Source of the DNA: Calditrichota bacterium
Lineage (GTDB): Bacteria; Calditrichota; Calditrichia; RBG-13-44-9; J075
NCBI GenBank assembly: GCA_024275555.1
Contig: JAJRYW010000544.1
Location: 1 to 8,027, forward strand
Reading direction: 5' to 3'
Length of the DNA stretch: 8,027 bases
The position numbers and the translations under genes were made by a program. The notes beneath the pieces are model-generated. The model did not search any database and was not told where the DNA came from. It saw nothing but the letters and a program-made list of their open reading frames with translations. The number at the start of each line of letters is the position of its first letter. Positions within the stretch are counted from its first letter, which is position 1. This document shows positions 1 through 5,120 of this stretch, piece after piece.

Positions 1-591
1 AAACAGTTCTTCTCCATTGTTCAGAACAATGAAATGAACTTCCGGTTTGGCTAAAAAAAACCGCTTCAGCCATTTCAGGATGTGATTCAGTTCGGTGTTG
101 TCGCCGCGCAGAAAGTTTCGACGCGCCGGGGTGTTGAAGAAAAGATTTTTTACCGAAATGGCAGACCCGCGTTTGAGGGCGACCCGCTCTTTGACAACCA
201 CCTTTCCCCCGGCAATCTGCAAAACCGTACCGGCCTCATCCTGCTCGTGCCGGGTTTTGATCTCTACCCGGGCGACCGAGGCAATGCTGGGCAAGGCTTC
301 TCCCCGGAAACCCAGCGTGCCGATGCGGTCCAAATCGGCGGCTTCGCTGATTTTGCTGGTGGCGTGGCGTTCAAAGGCCAGGGGAACCTGCTCTTCCGGG
401 ATGCCGCTGCCGTTGTCAATCACCTGGATCAGCTCCTTGCCGGCCTTCTCAATCACCACGGTAACCTGATCAGCGCCAGCGTCCAGAGCGTTCTCTACCA
501 GTTCCTTCACCACCGAGGCGGGACGGTCGACCACCTCTCCCGCGGCAATTTTATTGGCAATGTGAGCCGGTAAAACTTTGATTGTGGTCAT
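1..591 (-). CDS. mutL: DNA mismatch repair protein MutL, N-terminal part (runs off left edge)
   Basis: This is the N-terminal GHKL ATPase region of MutL, which links MutS mismatch recognition to strand incision. Reading the complement from the ATG at 591-589 gives 197 uninterrupted codons to base 1, so the C-terminal dimerisation part lies outside. Visible motifs are the conserved start KVLPAHIANKIAAGEVV (residues 5-21), the ATP-binding helix ELVENALDAGA (30-40), DNGSGI (59-64), RHATSK (75-80) and GFRGEALPSI (94-103), followed by FFNTPAR. By alignment from memory, E30, N34 and D59 match the catalytic and Mg/ATP residues E29, N33 and D58 of E. coli MutL. The gene is transcribed away from the flagellar genes and is functionally unrelated to them. 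The ribosome binding site is weak (a GGA 4 bases before ATG). The identification is secure; only completeness is unknown. Confidence 0.97.
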   Translation of the reverse strand, partial: MTTIKVLPAHIANKIAAGEVVDRPASVVKELVENALDAGADQVTVVIEKAGKELIQVIDNGSGIPEEQVPLAFERHATSKISEAADLDRIGTLGFRGEALPSIASVARVEIKTRHEQDEAGTVLQIAGGKVVVKERVALKRGSAISVKNLFFNTPARRNFLRGDNTELNHILKWLKRFFLAKPEVHFIVLNNGEELF

Positions 592-620
592 CGTATCCAA
601 AATTAGTTGTCTTTTCCTTC

Positions 621-649
621 AATATAGTCCGGATTAAGGATTGGCGCAA
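621..649 (-). promoter_or_regulatory. Candidate sigma-70-type promoter for mutL
   Basis: On the minus strand, TTGCGC (649-644) and TATATT (626-621) are separated by exactly 17 bases. The -10 matches 5 of 6 consensus bases and the -35 only 3 of 6. Transcription would start near 614, about 23 bases before the mutL ATG. The placement is good but the -35 is weak, so this is a candidate only. Confidence 0.45.
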
Positions 650-696
650 CTGTCCCAACTTCCGAAATTGTCGAGTTGTGAGGTGATTTGAGAAAA

Positions 697-751
697 CAGG
701 TCTCTTTCGGCAGAACGAGTTATCTCTGACGGAGTCCGCCGGAGAGACCTG
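697..751. repeat. Imperfect inverted repeat (potential long hairpin)
   Basis: The arms are 697-711 and 738-751. The outer nine bases (CAGGTCTCT) pair perfectly with AGAGACCTG, then after a one-base slip CGGC pairs with GCCG. The loop is about 26 bases with no obvious inner stem. There is no T-run on either side, so it does not look like an intrinsic terminator. It could be a protein-binding site, part of an uncharacterised RNA, or a remnant of a dispersed palindromic repeat; the sequence does not decide. Confidence 0.45.
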
Positions 752-902
752 GTTGCCAACCTGAAGGAAGCATATTTTTGTGCTGTTTCATCCCTCATAA
801 ATTGCTCTCTCTTCCCTTTGGTCGGCCGGGTTCTCATCTTTTACCCTGATGACTGAGGGCCAGTCTGCACAGATCACTTTTTTGATGATCCTGCCATGCA
901 TT

Positions 903-934
903 TTTTTGCCTTGTTAAAAAAATGTGGGCAAAAA
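903..934. repeat. A/T-rich inverted repeat TTTTTGCC / GGCAAAAA
   Basis: Eight-base perfect arms at 903-910 and 927-934 flank a 16-base A-rich centre. It lies about 80 bases upstream of the candidate flgN promoter and could be an operator or upstream activator site, or simply chance in A/T-rich DNA. No known operator consensus is recognised. Confidence 0.3.
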
Positions 935-1011
935 TATGAAAATCGTTCTGCAAACGGAAGCGGAAATCCAGGTATTTTTCAGGCTGCCGCCGGCTGCCGG
1001 AAATGATTGAT

Positions 1012-1039
1012 TCAAGAATTAAGTTTCTTTCGCCGACAA
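1012..1039 (+). promoter_or_regulatory. Candidate sigma-28 (FliA) promoter for flgN-flgK-flgL
   Basis: TCAAGAAT (1012-1019), then 12 bases, then GCCGACAA (1032-1039). The -10 matches 7 of 8 bases of the sigma-28 consensus GCCGATAA; the -35 matches 5 of 8 of TAAAGTTT. The 12-base spacer equals that of the better promoter before the flagellin gene in this window. Transcription would start near 1046, about 43 bases before the flgN ATG. An overlapping alternative reads TTAAGTTT (1019-1026) with an imperfect CCGAATAT (1040-1047). Class III control of flgN/flgK/flgL by sigma-28 is common, which supports the call. Confidence 0.5.
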
Positions 1040-1088
1040 CCGAATATGTTCAATACGAAATCATCAGGGACGAAAGAAGGGATGTATT

Positions 1089-1574
1089 ATGAACCAGGGA
1101 AGCACCGTACTGCAATTTCTCCGAAGACGTATCCGCGCTTATCAGGACCTCCGGCAAGTACTGCAGGAACAGCGCCAGGCGCTGGTGGCCAACGATATTG
1201 CCCAAACCCAGGATTTCTCCCAGAAGCAATTGGCCTTGCTGGAGCAGATCAATGAATGCGAAAGCAGTTGGCGGGAGTATTTAAAGAAGCATATTAAGGG
1301 GGATGAACTGCCGAAGAGCTACGAGGCCTGCCTGGAGATGCTGCGGCTGTCCGAAAAATCGGAGCGGCAAGCGCGTCGTCTTTACGCCCAATTGCGCACC
1401 ATTCTGGAAGAACTGGCAGAACTTAAGCAGACCAACCAGATGCTGATGGAAAGCTCCCTGGCCTTTGTGCAAACGTTGCTTTCCAATATTACCGGAAAAC
1501 TTCATCAGCAAGGTGTTTATCAGCCCGGCCGAAAATCACCGGGGCCCAGCGCCTTACTGAATAAACGGCTATGA
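1089..1574 (+). CDS. flgN: Flagellar export chaperone FlgN
   Basis: This 161-residue protein is predicted to be almost wholly helical, charged and glutamine-rich, with no signal peptide or membrane segment, as expected of a cytoplasmic chaperone. FlgN proteins bind the C-termini of the junction proteins FlgK and FlgL and deliver them to the flagellar type III export gate. Sequence-level support is the C-terminal block NQMLMESSLAFV (116-127) followed by YQPG (144-147), a pattern seen at FlgN C-termini, plus the immediate downstream position of flgK and flgL. Length is within the family's usual range (about 140-160). The start is the ATG at 1089 with AGAAGGGA a few bases upstream. That site reads AGGGATGT (1078-1085), which also matches the core of the CsrA consensus, so translation could be CsrA-sensitive (inference). 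FlgN is poorly conserved, so context carries much of the call. Confidence 0.88.
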   Translation: MNQGSTVLQFLRRRIRAYQDLRQVLQEQRQALVANDIAQTQDFSQKQLALLEQINECESSWREYLKKHIKGDELPKSYEACLEMLRLSEKSERQARRLYAQLRTILEELAELKQTNQMLMESSLAFVQTLLSNITGKLHQQGVYQPGRKSPGPSALLNKRL

Positions 1575-1584
1575 GGTAGTTATC

Positions 1585-2970
1585 GTGCCTGGAATTTTTC
1601 AAAGTTTAGATATTGCCCGCCGGGCGATTTGGGCCAATCGCTTAGGGTTGGATGTGGCCAGCCATAATATTGCCAACGCCAATACACCGGGCTATTCCCG
1701 TCAACGAGTGGATTTGAGCGCGGCCCGTCCTCTCCAGCTTATGCAGGGTCAACTGGGGATGGGGGTGGAGGCCACCCAGATTACCCGAATCCGGAACCAG
1801 CTTTTGGATGTACAGTACCGGCAGGCCAGCCACAGCCTGGGGAAAGAGCAGATTAAAGAAGAGTTGTTTTACCAGATCGAGACGATTGTTCAGGAGCCCA
1901 CGGAAAACAGTATCGGCAATTTGATGACCGAGTTTTTCAGCGAATTCAGCAGCCTGGGCGCCGAACCGGAGAATTCCAACATTCGCAATGTGCTTTTGCA
2001 AAAGGCGGTCAGCCTGGCCGAGACCTTTAACCAGAAGAGCGCCCGGCTGACCGAGACGCAGACATCTCTGCGCCGGGATATTCAGAACACGGTTACCGAA
2101 ATCAACCAGATGACTTCCCAGATCGCGGATCTGAATCGCCAGATTATGGTGGCGGAAGGCGCTTTTGGCACGGCCAACGACCTGCGCGACCAGCGCGATG
2201 TGTTGTTGGATAAGTTGGCGGAAAAGATGGACATCCGCTATGTGGAGGATAGCCGGGGCAGCGTTAATGTTACGGCAGCCGGCCAAGCGCTGGTCAGCGG
2301 GACCTCTCCGCGGGAGCTGTCTCTGGAATCCCAGGGGGACGGCGGAAAGGTCTCGGTTACCATCAAAGGATCGAGCGGCCAGGATATCGCGGTGGAAAGC
2401 GGGGCCCTGGGCGGTTTGCTGGAGCTGCACAACAACTCGATTCCCAACCTGTTGGACAAACTGAACAAACTGGCTAAAAATTTTATTGAGAATGTTAATC
2501 ATGTTCATCAAAGCGGTTATGGTTTGGCGACCGGGAATCCCCCGACCTCGGCCACCGGCTTGAACTTTTTTATCGGTTCCGATGCCGGCAGTATCCGCGT
2601 GGCGCCTCCTATCCTGGAGGATGTTTCCAATATTGCCGCCTCGATAGACGGCAGTTCCGGCAACGGGGAAGTTGCCTTTGCCATTTCCAATTTGCGTGAT
2701 AATAAGATGATGAGCAACGGCTCCCAAACGCTGGATGAGTTTTACAACGACACCATCACCAACCTGGGAACCGATATCGAGCTGGCCCGCTCCAAGCGGG
2801 AAAACCAGGAGATGCTGAGAGACCAGATTCAAAATCAACGTACTGCCGTGTCCGGCGTCTCCCTGGATGAGGAGATGGCCAATTTAATCAAATTTCAGCG
2901 ATCTCTGGAAGCCTCGGCAAAAGTGATCCGGGTCGTGGATGAAATTCTGGAAACCGTCATCAATATGTAA
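1585..2970 (+). CDS. flgK: Flagellar hook-associated protein 1 (FlgK), hook-filament junction
   Basis: FlgK forms the first ring of the junction between hook and filament and is exported through the flagellar type III apparatus. The 461-residue protein shows the FlgK N-terminus, with SLDIARRAIWANRLGLDV leading into NIANANTPGYSRQ (28-40), and the conserved C-terminal D0 helix with GVSLDEEMANLIKFQRSL starting near residue 424. It is shorter than the Salmonella protein (547), consistent with a reduced outer domain. No cleavable signal peptide is present, as expected. Translation appears to start at GTG (1585-1587): GAGGTAG (1573-1579) overlaps the flgN stop codon (1572-1574) and no in-frame ATG lies close to the conserved N-terminus. 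The overlap suggests translational coupling to its chaperone. flgL follows after 60 bases. Confidence 0.97.
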   Translation: MPGIFQSLDIARRAIWANRLGLDVASHNIANANTPGYSRQRVDLSAARPLQLMQGQLGMGVEATQITRIRNQLLDVQYRQASHSLGKEQIKEELFYQIETIVQEPTENSIGNLMTEFFSEFSSLGAEPENSNIRNVLLQKAVSLAETFNQKSARLTETQTSLRRDIQNTVTEINQMTSQIADLNRQIMVAEGAFGTANDLRDQRDVLLDKLAEKMDIRYVEDSRGSVNVTAAGQALVSGTSPRELSLESQGDGGKVSVTIKGSSGQDIAVESGALGGLLELHNNSIPNLLDKLNKLAKNFIENVNHVHQSGYGLATGNPPTSATGLNFFIGSDAGSIRVAPPILEDVSNIAASIDGSSGNGEVAFAISNLRDNKMMSNGSQTLDEFYNDTITNLGTDIELARSKRENQEMLRDQIQNQRTAVSGVSLDEEMANLIKFQRSLEASAKVIRVVDEILETVINM

Positions 2971-3030
2971 CCTTAAATAAAACCATTAAACGGCCATGGA
3001 TGTCAACAATTAGCGTCAAGGAAGACCATC

Positions 3031-3921
3031 ATGAGAGTTACCCAGGACTATAGTGTTCAGAGTTTGCTCCGGCAGGTGAATCGCACCCGGGAGCGGATTA
3101 ATTTGTTGCAGCGGAATCTTTCTACCGGGAAACGGATTAATCAGATTTCCGATGATCCTTCCCATATCGAGACCGTGCTGCGCTATCGAAAAATGCTCAA
3201 AATGAACAGCCGTTTTGAGGAGAACATCCAAAACGCATCCGAGTTTTTGGGGTTTACTTCCAACGCCCTGGATGAGAGCGCCGATATTATTGCCAAAGTT
3301 AAAGAGCTTACCATTCAGGGGGTGGACAGCACCAGCCCGGAAGAATTCCAGGCCTTTGTCGAGCAATTCAACGAAATGCTGCAAAAGCTGACCGATGTAG
3401 CGAACACCCAGTTTAAAGGACGCTATATTTTTGGCGGGAAGAATGTCAAAACAGCGCCATTTACGCTTGCGCCGGATTTAAGCAGCGTCACGGCAAATCC
3501 TGAGGGTGTTACCGGACAGGTAAAAACGGAATTGGGAAGAGGGATGATTGACCCTTACAACATCTCCGGCCAGGAAGCCTTTCAGTCGCAGGTAGATATT
3601 TTTCAAACGCTGATAGATTTGCGGGATGCCTTTGCAGCCCAGGACAGTACTGCCATCCGCAATTTAATGCCGGATATTGATGCGTCTATGAACCAGGTGT
3701 TGGACGCCAACACCCGTGCGGGCGCCAAGATAAATCGTTACGAACTGCTTCTGGCTCAATACGAGAATGAGGATTTACGGCTGCAGGAATATTTGTCCGG
3801 AGTGGAAGATACCGATATCCCGCGAGCAATCGTGGAACTCCAGGGACAACAGACCTCCCTGGAAACGTCCTTAAAGACCCTGGCGCAAACGGTGGGCATT
3901 TCCCTGGTCGACTTTATCTGA
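3031..3921 (+). CDS. flgL: Flagellar hook-associated protein 3 (FlgL)
   Basis: FlgL forms the second junction ring, between FlgK and the filament. The 296-residue protein has the flagellin-like N-terminal D0/D1 coiled-coil region with LSTGKRINQISDDP (30-43), the FlgL-typical NTQFKGRYIFGG (125-136) where the chain enters its central domain, and a flagellin-like C-terminal helix ending near QTVGISLVDFI. Length is near the usual 300 or so. The start ATG at 3031 has AAGGAAG at 3018-3024. It follows flgK in the same orientation with a 60-base gap that contains no terminator, so flgN, flgK and flgL probably form one operon. No terminator with a T-run is seen between flgL and fliW either, so read-through into fliW is possible. 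Confidence 0.97.
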   Translation: MRVTQDYSVQSLLRQVNRTRERINLLQRNLSTGKRINQISDDPSHIETVLRYRKMLKMNSRFEENIQNASEFLGFTSNALDESADIIAKVKELTIQGVDSTSPEEFQAFVEQFNEMLQKLTDVANTQFKGRYIFGGKNVKTAPFTLAPDLSSVTANPEGVTGQVKTELGRGMIDPYNISGQEAFQSQVDIFQTLIDLRDAFAAQDSTAIRNLMPDIDASMNQVLDANTRAGAKINRYELLLAQYENEDLRLQEYLSGVEDTDIPRAIVELQGQQTSLETSLKTLAQTVGISLVDFI

Positions 3922-4038
3922 TTGAGTGTAGGGAATTTAGATAGTGCTGTTGAAAAACACAGGAATATACGCGGGTGAGAATGTCCCGGCTGTTCAGAAA
4001 TCCTTGAAAAACAACGATAGTGAATGGTACTGATAATC

Positions 4039-4054
4039 TGGCACAACAGTTGCC
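4039..4054 (+). promoter_or_regulatory. Candidate sigma-54 (-24/-12) promoter before fliW
   Basis: TGGCAC (4039-4044), five bases, then TTGCC (4050-4054). The invariant GG and GC are separated by the required 10 bases, and only the last base of TTGCA/T differs from the usual consensus. The start would be near 4065, giving a very short leader that still includes AGGAG at 4067-4071. Sigma-54 control of flagellar genes is known in several lineages, so the placement is sensible. No activator-binding site is recognised upstream. Confidence 0.55.
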
Positions 4055-4087
4055 ATTAGTAAGCACAGGAGTAGAGTGGAGATGCTG

Positions 4088-4504
4088 ATGAAATTAGTGA
4101 CAAAACAGTTTGGTGAGATTGAGTTTTCAAAGGATTTGTTAGTGAATTTTCCAAAAGGACTTATTGGATTTGAAGACTGCCATCGGTTTGTGGTGATTAA
4201 TGATGAAGATTATGAACCTTTCCGGTGGTTGATTACGGTAGACGACGAGGAAATCGGATTTCCGGTTTTAAACCCGTTTTTGGTGGCGCCGGAATATGGA
4301 AAGGAATTGCCGGACCGCCTGGTAAAGCGGTTATTCTCATCGGACGAGTTGATCGACTTGTTCTGCGTGGTGACCATCAACGGAGAAGGAGGTAAGGTAA
4401 CCGTTAATCTGAAAAGCCCCATCATTATCAATTATGAGGATAAGACCGGCGAGCAGCTTATTCTTACCTCCGAGGAGCTACCCGTAGCCATGCCCATTTC
4501 CTAA
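4088..4504 (+). CDS. fliW: Flagellar assembly factor FliW
   Basis: FliW binds free flagellin and, when not occupied, binds and inhibits the RNA-binding regulator CsrA, so it tunes flagellin synthesis to export. Numbering from the chosen start (138 residues), the family signatures are the N-terminal FGEIEF (8-13), FPKGLIGFE (21-29), the run FRWLITVDD followed by FPVLNPF (45-64), and VTVNLKSPIIIN (104-115). Length is near the usual 130-150. Three in-frame starts are possible: GTG 4076, ATG 4082 and ATG 4088. I prefer 4088 because MKL followed by the conserved beta-strand is the usual family N-terminus and GGAG (4078-4081) sits 6 bases upstream; ATG 4082 with AGGAG at 4067-4071 is nearly as good. 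csrA follows after 84 bases, the classic fliW-csrA pairing. Confidence 0.96.
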   Translation: MKLVTKQFGEIEFSKDLLVNFPKGLIGFEDCHRFVVINDEDYEPFRWLITVDDEEIGFPVLNPFLVAPEYGKELPDRLVKRLFSSDELIDLFCVVTINGEGGKVTVNLKSPIIINYEDKTGEQLILTSEELPVAMPIS

Positions 4505-4521
4505 GGATCGGGGTTTTCTTT

Positions 4522-4536
4522 GCGGCAGGATGCCGC
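4522..4536 (+). promoter_or_regulatory. GGA-loop hairpin in csrA leader, candidate CsrA binding site
   Basis: GCGGCA (4522-4527), GGA (4528-4530) and TGCCGC (4531-4536) form a perfect stem. With the closing A-T pair open, the loop reads AGGAT, the form CsrA prefers (GGA in the loop of a short hairpin). It lies 53 bases before the csrA ATG. A second GGA lies in the csrA ribosome binding site (4576-4578). Together they suggest CsrA autoregulation, which is known in other bacteria; here it is inference. Confidence 0.45.
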
Positions 4537-4588
4537 GTTGTTATTTGAAATGTTTTCCCAAAACCACAAACGCCAAGGAAGGTGACCC

Positions 4589-4828
4589 ATGTTGGTATTG
4601 ACAAGGAAGTTAGGCCAAAACATTCTAATCGGCGACCATATCTCGGTCAAACTGATCAAAATTGATCAGAATAAAGTACAACTGGGAATTTCTGCCCCCC
4701 CGGAAGTTGCGGTTTATCGTCAGGAATTAGTCGATAAAATCAAGCACTTCAATTATAACGCCACGCGCACAAATCATGTACATTTAAAGAAAGCCGCCTC
4801 ACTCTTTAAACACTTCATGAACTTTTAA
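4589..4828 (+). CDS. csrA: Carbon storage regulator CsrA (RNA-binding translational regulator)
   Basis: CsrA is a small dimeric protein that binds GGA motifs in mRNA leaders, often over the Shine-Dalgarno sequence, to block translation. The 79-residue sequence opens with the family-defining MLVLTRKLGQNILIGD and keeps the RNA-contacting residues L4, R6 and R44 (the latter within VYRQE). The core beta-strands end near residue 50; the remainder is a basic tail longer than that of E. coli CsrA (61 residues), as in many fliW-linked homologues. AGGAAGGTGA lies just upstream of ATG 4589. Its position after fliW and upstream of the flagellin gene indicates the FliW-CsrA-flagellin homeostatic circuit; candidate targets in this window are the flagellin leader and its own leader. 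A small gene follows after 17 bases. Confidence 0.98.
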   Translation: MLVLTRKLGQNILIGDHISVKLIKIDQNKVQLGISAPPEVAVYRQELVDKIKHFNYNATRTNHVHLKKAASLFKHFMNF

Positions 4829-4845
4829 GGGATAAGGGAGCGCAC

Positions 4846-5118
4846 ATGCAAGTGAATGAGAAGCAGTTAAGAGATCAGACGCGGTTGGATATAACCTTAG
4901 GCCGCTTAAAAGAATTGAATCGCGATGAACGCATTCTGTTGGGGCTTTATGTTTATGAATATTTAAGCGCGGAAGATATTGCCGGGGTATTGCAACTGAC
5001 TGTCGAGGTAGTAAACACCCAACTGGAGAGCGTCTTCAGTAAGGTGATGGAGCCCCATCAAAGTTCCGATTCGCTCTCTGACCCGGTGGTTATTTCTTCT
5101 CAAACGATTGGTTCCTGA
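4846..5118 (+). CDS. Small protein resembling a stand-alone sigma-70 region 4 (helix-turn-helix)
   Basis: This 90-residue protein is not one I recognise by name. Residues 22-66 read like the -35-recognising region 4 of sigma-70 factors: LNRDERILLGLYVYEYLS resembles the usual L-ERER-VL-LYY-E-LS segment, and SAEDIAGVLQLTVEVVNTQL (41-60) fits the following helix-turn-helix. The rest of a sigma factor (region 2) is absent, so it cannot be a complete sigma. The last 20 residues are serine-rich and probably disordered. GGGAG at 4836-4840 gives a good ribosome binding site. It lies 17 bases after csrA and its stop is 2 bases before the glycosyltransferase ATG, so it is part of that operon. It might be a DNA-binding or polymerase-binding regulator of late flagellar genes, or a sigma-28 partner; function is inference only. 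Confidence 0.75.
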   Translation: MQVNEKQLRDQTRLDITLGRLKELNRDERILLGLYVYEYLSAEDIAGVLQLTVEVVNTQLESVFSKVMEPHQSSDSLSDPVVISSQTIGS

Positions 5119-5120
5119 AG

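Larger units (their letters stand above)
592..1088. other. Divergent mutL-flgN intergenic region (497 bases)
   Basis: No convincing gene is seen here. The stretch holds the mutL promoter candidate at its left end, an imperfect inverted repeat (697-751), an A/T-rich block with a T-run and A-run inverted repeat (903-934), a short 10-base-period direct repeat of GGCTGCCG (982-989 and 992-999), and a sigma-28-like promoter near 1012-1039 for flgN. A 67-codon minus-strand frame at 634-837 was judged to be noise. In many flagellar clusters flgM, encoding the anti-sigma-28 factor, sits just upstream of flgN; no FlgM-like frame is seen here. Confidence 0.6.

Noticed and set aside
82..573. A 163-codon open frame on the plus strand
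   Set aside because: It is antisense to mutL, whose minus-strand reading carries all the ATPase motifs without interruption.
634..837. A 67-codon minus-strand frame in the mutL-flgN gap
   Set aside because: It is arginine- and serine-rich without domain character, has a poor ribosome binding site, spans the inverted repeat and overlaps the candidate mutL promoter. A real small gene cannot be fully excluded.
1642..2838. A 398-codon open frame on the minus strand
   Set aside because: It lies wholly antisense to flgK, which has unmistakable family motifs. The frame's protein resembles no known family and is explained by the codon bias of flgK.
3950..3990. Possible terminator between flgL and fliW (CGGG ... 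CCCG)
   Set aside because: The stem is only four base pairs with a nine-base loop and no T-run follows.
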